The translations under genes were made by a program, and so were the position numbers. A stretch of 64,000 bases of DNA from Lepidodermella squamata (taxonomy: Eukaryota > Gastrotricha). The notes under the pieces are model-generated. The model was not told where the DNA came from. It ran no database searches and worked only from the letters and a program-made list of their open reading frames with translations. The stretch spans positions 682,001 to 746,000 of the forward strand of contig JBLDXI010000066.1 in the NCBI GenBank assembly GCA_047495785.1, written 5' to 3'. This document shows, in pieces, positions 21,182 to 34,100 of the stretch. The number at the start of each line of letters is the position of its first letter. The stretch's first letter is position 1.

Positions 21182-21591
21182 ACGAATTGTTTTGAAATAA
21201 CAACGAATTATTCAATATAATTATGATGCAATGCTTGATATTCTTTACGTTATGGACTAATCTCCACTTCTCAATATTCATCATTCTGATCTATTGACAA
21301 CTTTTTATCAATAAATCCCTTCTCAAACTTTGATTGCTTGAGGTGAGGGAATTTTCATCAGAAATCACCCTGAACTAACGAGTGAAGAGTGAAAGCCATA
21401 GCTTGGGATGGGAAAAATTGCTGAATTTTCCCAAATTACTTGATTTTAAACAAACCTGTTGCGTTGTAATGCCGGTCCCTTATAAGTCGCAACTCATCCG
21501 ACATGTGCTTGAAAAAGTTGACCCAAATGATGAAAATCCTCCTTAATGTTTCATATTATCTTTTTATTATCGAGAATGCACTGTTATCAAG
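21182..21591. other. convergent 3' spacer
   Basis: This is the space between the ends of two convergent genes. It contains AATAAA-like signals near 21310 and no recognisable gene. Confidence 0.4.
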
Positions 21592-22177
21592 TCACATTCG
21601 AGGATGAGTCATCATGTTAGGCTTTCGTGTTGTGATCTTATCTGAAAAGCCGTCGCAGAAAATGGTCAGGGCTTGCATTATGGCATTGCACTTGTCCATT
21701 GGCTTCATTAGCATGAAAGTTGCAGTAGCAAGATTCTCCTCAATATCTTGAGAAGAGTTCTTAGCAGCAAAATGGCTCAGGCCACAGTTGTCAACGCTGT
21801 TACAGTGATCGCCACCACAGGTACACATAAACTAAGCAGCTAAAATAAATTTAAACTCTTGAGAATAGCAAGATTTTCACCTGGACAGATCCGCCATTTC
21901 TCGTATATCGAATAGTCGCTTTAGCTTCCATGTCTCCAATCATAAACATTTCGCAAGTAAAAGTATGTTGCCAGGGTACCAGCAGCTGAAATCCGGACTC
22001 TCGGCGGTATGAACAGTAGTCGCAGTTACTCAGTGTGCTAATATTGTTATAGGTCACCCTATTGCTTATAACGCTATCGGAATGCGAAAGCATCGTCCCA
22101 TGGTAACATGTAAACGCGTCGATTGATTCGAAGAAGAGAATGAGTAATAAGCTTGAGATCGGAATTAGAAATTTCAT
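21592..22177 (-). CDS. secreted Ly6/three-finger-like protein
   Basis: There are two minus-strand exons, 22177-21881 and 21831-21592, joined in phase 0 across a 49-bp intron. The start at 22177 opens a signal peptide (MKFLIPISSLLLILFFESI); an in-frame ATG lies 75 bp upstream at 22252, but the strongly hydrophobic leader fits 22177. Cysteines are spaced as in Ly6/uPAR domains: FTCYHGT, CDYCSY, FTCEMF and the closing CTCGGDHCN, whose C-N end is the family hallmark. The tail after it is helical with two more cysteines and is not a typical GPI-anchor signal. It forms a head-to-head pair with the next gene. Ly6 proteins often modulate receptors, but the role here is unknown. Confidence 0.8.
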
Positions 22178-22408
22178 CTCAAATTTAGAGCAAAAGAACT
22201 TTGAGGTGAAAAACAATGGAACGCTAAGAGGGACAAAAATATACCTACTCACCTTAATGATAGGTTATTTTTGAGGTCGAGTAAACATTGAAATAAACTG
22301 CAATTTACAGCGTCGTGATAATTACTGCCTTGAGGTTGAAAAGCTGTGCAACAAAATTGTTGAAAGAATAAACAACAAGAATACTTTTTTCTCGGAGGCT
22401 TTTCCACC
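22178..22408. promoter_or_regulatory. bidirectional promoter of the Ly6-like pair
   Basis: A gap of about 230 bp separates the two divergent start codons of related genes. It is AT-rich and must hold both promoters. I see no strong TATA box in either direction. Confidence 0.5.
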
Positions 22409-23024
22409 ATGTTTCGATTGGTAATTTTCTGTATACTTCATTTTACTGTGATTATTCGTAGCCAAAACATTGATGGTGAGTTGGTATTCGTTGGAAACTG
22501 AGGAAGCTACTATTTTCTCTAATTTTTCTCAAGGTATATCCTGCCATAGAGGCACCCTTAATGGCGAGATAGTATTTGGCAATCCACTGGACTTGGCTGA
22601 GCATAATATAACAGCAGTTCACGGCTGTACTCACTGCTTGAGGACAGAATCTGTCAGCCTGGATACAGGGGTTAAAACACTAAAACTCGACTGCAGCGGC
22701 ACACAGCCTCAAGAATCCGTTAGCATGACAAAAACTTCAACAGAATACGAGGTAAAACCAATTGATATTTCGCTTTTTCCCTTAATTTTTCTTTAATTTC
22801 AATAGATTACATGTTCTTGTGTTTATCGATTCTGCAATGGTTTATCTCGTTGTGGCAATGATGATTTGTTGCCGCAATCGGCCAAGAGTGTTTTGACCAA
22901 AGTTGTCGACACTGGTGCTGGAATTTCGGGTCGTATCGCGACGGCAAACAAAGACAAATGTATCGCATTGGTCGTTGGAATGTCCCTACTATGTCCTTCC
23001 CTTGAACATTTAATCTCGGAGTAA
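22409..23024 (+). CDS. secreted Ly6/three-finger-like protein, divergent partner
   Basis: The exons are 22409-22475, 22534-22751 and 22806-23024, giving 167 residues. The signal peptide is MFRLVIFCILHFTVIIRS. The domain has ISCHRGT, GCTHCLR, LKLDC and a closing TCSCVYRFCN with a Cys-Asn end, parallel to the neighbour's CHG..CDYC..TC..CTCGGDHCN. Like the neighbour, it ends in a helical extension with two cysteines, so the two are likely old duplicates arranged head to head. It has one more intron than its partner, after the signal peptide. AATAAA follows near 23060. Confidence 0.8.
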
Positions 23025-23178
23025 CAAAGAAATCATGCGCTTGATTAATCTTCAAATTTGAAATAAACCCACTTTGTTTTGGCTTGGCGAGGCAGCTTGA
23101 TCGACTATCTTACCTTTTTCTGTACTCTTGAAGCAACAGAAGCGAAAGCAACACAAGAAAACAGAAATGCGTGGCAAA

Positions 23179-25110
23179 TCAAATTTTCCCCGAACACGGT
23201 TTTGCTAGCCTCAACTTATTCCCCCAAAACTTACTATCACATTCAAATAGGCCAAAGTTCCACTTGCTAGCCAATCCACAATTGACGGTGATGTATCGCT
23301 GCTGATTCCATGGTGTTACCTGGAATTAAGAAAAAACTGATCAAAAATAGCAGCGACCTTAAAATCTGACTCACGGTATTATTCGGGCAGTACAGATAAG
23401 TCCAAGATGTATATGGGAAGAACGGTTTCGATTCGTTGGTGTAAGACATCAAATCCTGCCATTTGCCATTGATTAAAACTGGAACTAAACGATCCGGCTT
23501 CCTGCATCCGAGCGAGTTGATGTAAACCGAGGCCGTGATGCGACTTCCAGGCCGTGGTAATCGATTGCCGCAGTACAGCCGGCCCTCAGGGTGCGGAACC
23601 CCGGCTTTCGAATCGTCACAATCACTCGAACACTCTGATTCATCAACCAGCTGAGTTGAAACAGGTTTCGACTTCAAGCAGAAGCAGTAAGACGTGGTTA
23701 GGGCGCAATACGCTGTTTCGTTGTACATGCAGGCCTCGCGGCATAGCCGGGCAAGGTCAGCAGTTAACAGGCTGACATCCTGCCCAGCCGCAGCGCTAGA
23801 CAAGCGGAAAGCCCCGTCTTTGTAGGCAGCCGAGGAGAGATACGCCAATTCGATTGCTAGGCTGATGTCTGAAGTGTCTAGAGCCGTACATCCTCGGTAG
23901 TAGGTGCTAAGCTGGCAGCCCCGTACAGGTTGGGTGACATTAGTCGCGTTGGACGAGGCCGGTACCCAAGCGCCGGCTGTCGAGCATCGGATAGTTTGTT
24001 CATAACCGAGGAAGATCGCTGAATCATCATCGCCTATCATCAGCTCATTCCCACTCAAACAGCGATAGTTGACATAGGAGCGGAAAAATCGATAGGTCCC
24101 ATTATTTGTCGAATTGGCTACCTCTGGGAAAGGTGGGCAGCTCTTAACTGTGAAGAAATGAATGTAATATTAAGTAAAATCCAGCTTAAAACTGAATCAT
24201 ACTCGAGCATTGGAAGGGGGTAGGTTTCCACGCGTTACTTCTGGTTGAATCATCGTAAACACAATATCGCAAGGTTTCCCGGTCTTCAACCCCATATTTG
24301 ACCTCATAGCCAGGCTCTATTAGGAAAATTTGATATTACTCTTCAAAAAATACCAAGTAATATTACGGCATGATAGCTTCATCGAGCTCAAATAAGCCGG
24401 GAAAACAGGATCTGTTGTCGATGACGTAGGAGTGATTGCATACAACGCTGGGTGGAAACCTGAACAGTTTTGTCCTTGAACGTAATTTTTAGTAAATCCT
24501 CAGTTAATAAGTGTCAAGCCTTACGAGTGCAACCCTGAATCGGTGGACTCCAGGTTCCATTAGTAGCAAAGCATTTCGAAGTTATCGATAGCGAGTTGAA
24601 ACCAGACGGGCAGGTGAAGGCGTTGACAGCTTGATTTGTGAACTGGTTGTAGTAGCTATTAGCCATTGACGTTGGTATTTTATAAGTTTTCTGGTCCACA
24701 AGCGGGCAACTGGTCTCGATCCACCGTTTTTCAGCCTTCGAACACCTGAGATCGACCCTGAACCCAACACTTTGATCAGCGATTGCAGGATTAGCTGGAC
24801 AGAAGAAGAGATAGGTTGCCGAAAGGTTATACTGAAGTTGAAACGGATAATAAGCAGAATAGCCAAAATTAGGGCAGGGTGGGGTAGGCCTGGGGCATAG
24901 ATCGGCCCCGCATGGCTTAACACAGCTATGCGGTATTTTGCACACCATAGCGCGCGCTTTTGCTACAGAATCCCACATGGTCCTGATTGTAGGTGGGGAT
25001 GTGAAGGTTGTCAATAAAGAAGGCAGGTCATCGAGTTTCCCTGCAAACAAGCTCTCATTCTGCCAACGCCCTGGAGGAAGGCTATACGGCAGTGTGACAT
25101 TGTTCGCCAA
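23179..25110 (-). other. sushi and WSC-like C-terminal region
   Basis: Below 25110 the exons encode several sushi-type modules; examples of closing strands are CFATNGTWSPPIQGC and CSTAGAWVPASSN followed by VRGC. A WSC-like block follows (LCREACMYNETAYCALTTSY then CFC and CSSDC), a type found in polycystin-like and other cell-surface proteins. The last exon, spliced in phase 0 at 23319, ends PCSGKI. Confidence 0.65.
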
Positions 25111-28100
25111 TCTCCAAACTGTATTATCCCACAGGACTGAAACGAAATCCTATTAAGAAGCAAACCAACATAGGAAAATTAAGCTTACAATCATTCCGCC
25201 ACGTTGAGACGTTTTTGCATGATGTCTGAAGGCCTTTGATATCTCGCAATGATAAATCGGTTGAATAGAGAGCCACGCAGGTTAGTTGGCCTCGGAAAGC
25301 TCCTAACGCGACATTGATAGCGTCGATTGATAGCGAACTGCTGAAAACGGCATTTCCACATTTAGTTGCATTCACAAACGCCCCAGCTAGTCCATTTGCA
25401 AAAACGAGCATGACATGAGTCCAAGTATTGTTCGGCAGCACACAGTCGCTCATAACGACTCTAGTGGTATTAACGTTCAACACCAGCGACAAGTTTGACA
25501 ACCCCAGGGCAAAGGAGGAACGGGGAATGTTGAGAACTATCCCATTTGCCGAATTGAGCGGTTTCACGTACATCGACAGAGTGAGGCGGCTTAGGACTGG
25601 GCTGAACCACAATTGGGTGTCATAGGAGAAATTGGACAGTCTATTGAATTCGTAAGAGCCATTTGACCAGGGTCCAGTGCCGTAGCTCATCTCGCCTGAG
25701 TCTCGAGGTTTCGAGGCAGCTGCAACGTAGTTGTTCATTACATCAGCAGCTCGGTAGTGCTCATTCAACGGCCAGTAACCAATTGCGTAATCAATGAGAT
25801 GCACGTCTTTCAGAGGCCCTATAACAAAGGATATCAGTAAAGATTCAATTGAATAAGGGTGAAATACGTGAAAATTTGCAATTCGATGAGCAATATCCTA
25901 AATTGCCGTCGCACTGCTCCCCGGCCTCCTGCCGGCCATTCCCGCAAACTGGCCTAGGCTGGGCAGGCATTTCGCAGAAGAAGCTATAGGACTGATTGAA
26001 AGCTTCCGCATTAGCCCATTGCCACTGGTATCCAACACGGTTTATACTGGCTAGGGCGTAAACATTAATGGTTTCTGCATTTGCCGTTGCCGCGTCGAAG
26101 ACAAATTGCGGCTGTTGCCAGTTCATGTAAACCAGGCTGGCATTCCCAGTCAGGGCCGAATCGTACCTTCCAACATACATTTTGTAGGTAAGAGGGTTCC
26201 TTGTCTGACGAACACCAGTGTAGCCTGAAATCATGATTCAATCTTAAAGGTCCTGATCATTCACTCAAAATTACCAAGCATGATAGATTCGTTTCGCTGG
26301 AGCAGTAGCGGCCTGAATGTGTTGAACAGCCACGATTCGTGGGCAGCACTGCGTGGAACTGCGACAGAAGCGCCTCTCCTACGACAGTATCGCCACACGT
26401 GGCCGTAAGCGCGGGTCACGTTGGCGAAAGGCTCGAACAGGTAGCAGTAGCCATTGTAAGGAACAAAGTCAACAGGGCAGGCTGGAAAGTAAAGGTGAGC
26501 GGGAAATTTCTAGTTTTAATAAAACTTACTACTAAAGCGACGGCAATTGTTGTACAGTTCCCATGAATCTACTATACGTCGGTGCATTGAGAAACAGGCG
26601 ATCGATCCGACTATGCCGGGGGTTGACCATGCGCCAGGCTGCCATCCAATTGTGGCGATATCACGCGACGAATTCGGAATAACAATTGCTGCTTTTGGCT
26701 GCAATTGTAAGGTTACCGATCCACTGCCTACCATACTGCACGTGACTGTCCTCGAGTTGGGATCCCATTGATAGGTTATGTAGTAAAATCTTCCGGTTTC
26801 GATGTTATTCGACACCGGCAAGGTATGCTCTGTGCCCTCGACGTGCCTTATTACAAAATAAATCGTAATCCTGGATCCTGCTGGACGTGCTGTTTCTACG
26901 GTGTCATTCAACGGCGATGGTGAAACTAGCCCGGGAGTTGGTGCCGTTGAGCGAGTAGTAAAGACTACATTCGAGTCAGCCCTCTTCTTACGCCTATTTG
27001 GGTTGGAAGCAGCTTGGCTGCCGGAAGTTTGGCTGCTTGCAACTGCAGTGATCGTGGTGTAGTAACTTATGGTTATCACTCCACTAACGTTTAGTCTGGA
27101 ATAAGGAAAGATTAACGGATGAAAATTTGAGTGATTCTATCTTACATAGAATGTGTTTGCGAGTCGAGCCGTGATATCAGCATGAAGAAACCAATCGTCA
27201 GCGGTTGATTCGGGTTGAAGTCGTAGTTCGGCCACAGTGCTCGCGGGACAAGCCTCACAGACGTCCATTGCGTGAACTGAGCCGTCTCAGCATTGACAAT
27301 CCACCGCTGCCTGTTCACTGCAGTGTCGTAGAGCCCGCCGAAGGAGTAGGTCAAATTGCCGTAGACTAACTCGCCAATTCCTCGTTCGTAACCAGCATCC
27401 TCTAGACGGTACTGATCGGTCAAAGGCCAGAGCCCGATAAGGTCGTTAGCTGCTGGGAATTTGGCAAGATTCCGGCCTTCGAGGCGACAACGGGGTGAAC
27501 ATCCGTCGCCTGCCATCGAATTACCGTCGTCGCACTCTTCGAAGTTCGAACGCACTCCGTCTCCACAAGACTCGGCCCCGGATGACACCATGCGTTCGCA
27601 CGACTCGCGAAACGATGCCCGGAGATTGAAGGTCACGGGTTGATTATACAGGGCAGCACAAGCGACTGGACCCATGAGTCCACGACCGATCCGCAACACA
27701 AGGTCAGAGCTCATCCCAGTCAGATTAACCTAGAAAAATAATTACATATGTGAGGTGTGATGCTCGTAACTAACCTGGCCTGCCCAGTTGTTTAGCGGGC
27801 CGTAGTCTGACAAGATTCGAATATGCGTGCTATTGACGTTGATCGCAAGAACCTGCCACTTGTCGAGAATCACTTTAGCTAACGAGTCATTGCCAGAGCC
27901 GAAGTAGTATGGTGCAATGGCCTCTTGAGTCCCTTCGTTCAAGAGGGCATCTCTTTCGTTCGCAGAATCACCGGAAATGAACCCGATCCAGTTGTCATAG
28001 GACGGGTAGCAAAACCTTCCCGGGGGCCAAGTTGTGATATTACTCACCGCAGCTTTTCGCGGCACCATTTCAAAGAAGCACGCGCGAAAAGGTGAGTACC

Positions 28101-31100
28101 AAGCTTGCAAGACTGTATCGAAAGTTGACGGTTTGGCATATATTAGAAACGAGAAAGGGACTCCCAGCTTCAAGCTTCCCATTACGTTCGTTAGATCGTG
28201 GAAATTGCTGTACACGAAACGGCATAATTTAAGCAATCAAATTAGCAATGTGAAGTGAAATAGTGGAAGAAGAACGATCCGTATCAATTAAGGATGGTTT
28301 TTACTACGTCCAGCCTAACCAAAAATCTCGCTCAAACTTCGTCATATATGCAATTTCGAATTTTCCTGAATTCCGACACTATATTATCGGCACAAATTCA
28401 GAAACTTCAGAGCTGGAAAAACTCTGTTACACATTAAGACCCAACTTATTATGAAATCGGAATTGCGGATAGCGAGTATAAAACATCGAAATACGTACTA
28501 ATTAGTGAAGTAGGCTACACGAGCCGTTAGTGACCATGGAACTGAGGTGAAAGTTGGCACGCCGCCAACAAATCCGCCATGACGTTCAAGTCCGCTAACA
28601 TCCGGCTCGAGAATCCGATCCTCAGAGTAGACCCAAAAGCCAAGAGCAAACGTCGCCCATGGGTAAAGCTTTACCAAAGCAGCGCGGTAAAGTTGCGCCT
28701 GACTGGCGTAGTATTCTGTCTTAGGCACCAGCAACCCGGCTATGTCAGTCAATTCAGTGGAAGTTTCCACGTAAACTGGCGAAGCTGGTTGCGGCAGCGA
28801 CGTAGCGCAAATAGAGAATGGGTCTCCCCAGTTAGCAACTGGTCGCTCGCTGATGTGGTAACAATTTCCCCGCCATTTCACAAAGCCAATAGGGCAGCAG
28901 TTTGCCGACTCGATTTGGCACAAATCGGAGCAGCCGTCTAGCGAATCAGTATTGCCATCATCACACTCCTCGTCAACTTCAACCACCCCGTTGCCGCATT
29001 GCCCAGAGAAACCTTGAGTTCCCAAAGTTGAGTAATCAGTGCAAACGGGTCGCAGGGTCATCATATCAGTCTCGTCGAGTAGGGTTGAGTAAAAAGCAAG
29101 GCATTTAACAACCAGAGTCGAGTTAGGTGCATTTGCGTATACCCCAACAGGACCTGTTAAGGTAAGTGGTAGCTGAATCCTTTCGAAGAAGCTGAAATTT
29201 GCGATTTGATTGTTGATATAAAGCCTGGCAATCAGGCTGTCCAAATCAAAGGTGAAAGTGATGTGGGCAGGCATAGCGATTCCAGATAGGCTGCAAGTAA
29301 GCTGCTGAGGATTAAAGATAACCTGGAAGCGAAATATTTTAACAATGGAAATCCAGCTTAACAATTGAAAATTGAATTTCTCACATCTCTTTGCAGACTA
29401 ATGATTAAGCTGGATTCTGTGACATTCATCAAGAAGGACGCATTAGGGCCGATTGTTAGCAAGCGGAAAGGTTCAATAGCATCTGGAAGGAACGAATTAT
29501 CCAGGTAAAAGGAAATGCTGATCGCCTTGGTTATGTTGAAGCTATCTTGAGAGAATTCTTCACTGACGTAAGCTGTATCATTCGGAGGGAATGATACCCA
29601 CTCGTAATTATTTCGAGATCGATCGATTGGGCCGTAAATACCCGTGAAAGGCCAATATGCAAGCAGGGACTCGACTTTCGGTAAAGCAGCTGCAAAAAGA
29701 CATCAATCCGAGTTTATAATCGGAAAATTGAACTTACAGTACAAGACATTTGCTGGTCGCAACTCATCAATTGGCTGGCCTATCAGTGAGCAATTAACAG
29801 CTCGAAGGCCGGTGATTAGCCCAGCAATGTCGATGGCAACACAGCCACTTGAGGATTCAATAGCCGGCTCCCCAGGTAGCCAAAATGAGTCATCAACAGC
29901 GGCGCCAGACTGCGACCAGAAAAAGTTGCCCTTATTTATATCAAATGCAGCCCCAAGCCAAAAATAACGCCGGGATACGATCTCAGGGGGCGTCGCGAGT
30001 TTCAGAGCATCAGCTATCACTGTAAAGACATCCGGGTCTGAGAGTTGGGCGAGTTTCCTATTCCCCCGATTTCGGGCCGAAAACCCATTCACTGCGTCGG
30101 CTGAGAAGGAGTAGCAAGTCCCGCCAAGGCTGAGTGCGTTAGACCCGCATTCACTCGTGTTCGCAGTGGATCGAAGCACGCAAGCGTCAACACATCGATC
30201 TATGCCGGTCCAAGTCCCATCGACCTGGCAGGTGATGGCGGTTGTATTTAGGCCGGATGAAATGAAAACCCAGTTGGGATCCGAGCACTGGAGGTTTGCT
30301 GTAGCGCCTGGGTAGTAGGTCGGCTCCGTACAATCGAAATACATTCGTAGCTGATTTTGCTCTGAAACACTCGGGATAGGGCAAAGGGGTGCTAAAATTA
30401 GAGATAAATCAGGACATTTCTTAACAAGTCCAAACATTGCTATGGGAGTGGCTCACAGTAAGCAGCTGGTTTAGCAGCTTGCGAAACATTCAGACGCCTA
30501 GTTGTTGGGCTTGAAGCTGAGATTTTGCATGCAGTCTGGTAAGAGCTACTACAGTCGCCCATTTGAAGCTGATTATTAGCATCCAGATAGGTACATTGAT
30601 CTAAATTTCTTGGATCAGCAATTGCGGGATGTTAACTCTAAACTTTACTTTCAACACATAGCGGCAAGTCACTCCAACCGGTCGAGTTCATGCAAGCGAT
30701 TTGTTTATTCACAGCTAGGTCCAAGAAGCGAAAATTCCCATCACAACGAATCGTTATGACAGCCTCTGTGTGCGCAAAAACCTTACAAGGCTTCATATTC
30801 AAAAATTTTAAGGCTTACGGTTAAATTTGTTCGAGTTGAAAACTGCATCGATAGTTGGCTTTACCCAAGCGTTGGTGGAATAATTGTAGATTTGGTAGCC
30901 ATTTATCAACAACTGGCGACCGCTGCATTTGGCTCCGGTATTCGGGTTATTCTTACTTTCTGCCTGGCCGTAGTTTGAGGTGCTATCTATATGACAGCCT
31001 GGGTTTAGCGGTCGTTCGCACACGAAAAACCGATTCTTAGTGCAGTTGTCTGCGTACCACAGCCCGTCGATTGAGTTGAAGAAGTAGCACGACCCGGGTT

Positions 31101-34100
31101 GTGTTGAGGTTGCAGTCGGGGCTAGGTTGTCATATTTCGTTGGCAATGTAACGTCCTCGTCCGTGTAAGACCACATAGGCCGAGTCATAATGTTGAAGAC
31201 TAGGGAAGAGCGAACATAAACGTAGTCTCAGTAAACAAGGTGGAACAAACTGTTTGGTATTGAATCTCCGGCCACTGAGCACAAAGCGTTGAAGTTAGAT
31301 GTGTTGTAGAGTACCCGGCATGCAGGGTCGTCAGACATTAGCCATATGACCCAAGTCTTGTCTGCTCTTACTCCAAATGACGCGAAATAGTTACCTCTAG
31401 GTGGGTCTATATTGCAGAAATCGAAAACACTGGCATTCGCAAGTACAGCGCTGACAAAGGACGAGTTCGATGGCGAGGATTTGTCATCAGCCCAGAAGAA
31501 ATTCAAGACACTGAGTGGCAATTGCCGGAAAGGCCTCATACTGCCCTCTGGCACAAGCTGCGAGCCATCAGGCCACGCGGTGACTGTGGGAGACAACTGA
31601 AGCAGTGACGGGAATATATACCAGTGTCGACCTCCGGGCGGCACATATGTCGCAAAGCCGAGATTCAGCAGAGTCGACGCAATATAGCTGGCCTTTTCAA
31701 TCACGATTTTATAACTGAAAGCAACAAATTACCAGGGCTTACTTGACTGGCAGTGTCAATGCGCAGCCAGTTTGATGTCGAGTCGTTACAGATCTGCTGA
31801 TAATTTGACAAAAGTGACGTATACCAGACAGATGGTCTGAAACATCTCCCTTCAACGGGCACGTAATCGAGCGGACAATCTATGTCTAAAATCTTACATG
31901 CCTTATTGCTTTCAGGCGATCAATTTTCAGCTTACATTTAGAAACCACGTCTCGCCAAACAGCGGTGTTCGGCTCGATAACTGGCTCTGCCTGGCACAGA
32001 GAAAACGATGGACTGTATTTATTATCTGCGACTGAGTCGATGAGCAAATAAGCTCGATTCCAGTGAGCTACCGCCGGTAGCGAGACTCTCACAGTCTCGT
32101 TAGGCCACGAGTCATTGTAAGCGCTGTTCCCCACGTCAATCGGCATGCCATTGGCCCATTGCAAGTAAAGAGGCGCCAGAACTGGGTCTCGGACGTTGAT
32201 TGTTTGGGTTGCTGTTGCCCGGGAGAACAGGCCTATCGCCAAGCTCCATGTTGCATTGCTAGCTACAGCCTGAATGAAAGTGGCCTGGGCCTTATTCGCC
32301 ACAACGGGGAGAAAACCGCGAGAAAGGTTCGCACACAATTGCGCATGTACATTGTAACGCAGACCACTTGAAACGTAAACTAACCGATAACACGTATCCG
32401 CAGCAGGCACGTAGAAGTAACCATCAGGACATCGAACTGAAATAAACAGGATAACACTTTAGAATCAATGTAATTTAATTGCCCATCTCATGATAAAGTT
32501 GTCATATAAATATGAAAAATGTTTACCTTGCCGATGCACCAAACTTATCCAAAACTTGTCGTACATATCAGTCAAAACACCGAACAACGCAGAGTTTTCG
32601 TCCGCCGTCTCAATGTGGGCCAGGTAACCACCCATGCCGTAACACGTATCCATTGCATACTGCCAAGTACCAATATTTTCCATACCTAGAATATAGCAAA
32701 TCAACTGGAAGTTCTCAGGCTTTCGCATGGATCAAACCTGGGACCCAGATGCAAGTGTTTTGGAATACGGCCCAGTCGTCAGGGCACGGGCTTGTGCAAA
32801 CGCCAAATGGCTTGCTCTCGCAGATCAGCGAACCCATAGACAGGGAAAAGTCTGTACTGGTGCCTGGGTATGATGTCAACATTCCATCTCGACCGATCCC
32901 TAGGAACCGTTCTGCATTACTCCGCAAGGGGTTCACATATTGGCCGAGTCCAAGCAGGGGAGACAATGGTTCGTCATCAATAGGCCAATATCGCTTGCTG
33001 AAATCAGCCGGATTTCCCATGCTGAAAGTAAGGAAGTTGTTCGTTGGCAACACAGTCCAATTCATGCCATGCCGGTAGAATTCCTTTGTGGCGAAGCACG
33101 ATTTGAATGTTGAACAACCTCGACCTGGCGTGAGCCGTTGTTGACCGATTGCCGCTCGAAAATACCGAGCGAAAAGCATTTCCTCCTTAGAAAAAGAATT
33201 CGTGAAATCAAATTAAGGGGATTTATTGAAAAATGCCTCTGAATTGATGCTAATCGGCCAAGCGGAACCGTGGCGCCACCGGTCACGTGACTCAACATGG
33301 CACCGATAATTAGCCGCGTAGAAATTCAATGGGGTGGCGAAAGAGAAATAAGGTGTAGTAGTGCGGTAACAGCTCGAGCCGAACATAGTCCAGCCATTGG
33401 GGCAAACGCGTGCCATCGTGCTTCGATGCAAATAATTCCGTTCGATGGCGTATTTTGGAGTATCGAACCCGGAGCATTGATCAGTCAACCACATATAGTT
33501 GTCCGATTTACCACTCATGTAAACGCAAGAGGCGTTGTTTTGTGGGTCCAGCATTTCAGCACCGGTTTGCTCTAGGGATTGGCCGCTGTTAGGCTCACGT
33601 AAGTCGGCGTTCCAAACCCAAGATGCCAGCTCACCTTCGGTTAATGAATTATTTGGCTGGAGGCCGAGCCACAGCTTAACGTTTTGGTGCCGGATAAACG
33701 TTGCCCGAATGTGCTGAAGAAAATGTAACTCCAGCCAGGACTCAATACTGATCATCTGCCCGTTATCAATTCTGTTTGCATCTGAATTTCTCAAGGTATT
33801 CCAGTCTCTTGTTGAATCAGTACTCACTAAAAACACCAGAAATGGATACATCGAACTTGGAGATTCAAACCGTCCCTCTGATCCCAGAGAGGCTAAAACA
33901 AAAATTGCTTATCTGTTTCACCCGGAATTACACCGAAAAAAATCAATATATTGTCGGTAAATGTTTCGATTTTTAGGCTTCTTTTTCGTAGTCAATTCCA
34001 ATTTTATGATCACAGACCATGTATATTCTGCTAACCCCCAAGTAAGCAGTAAATTAACCAAGTCAGATTTTTTTGCTTACTTCCGTAACAGTGACCGCCA

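Noticed and set aside
23267-24058. alternative C-terminus of the giant gene reading through the last intron
   Set aside because: Splicing at 23374/23319 in phase 0 extends a Cys-containing domain to 23179 and uses consensus sites.
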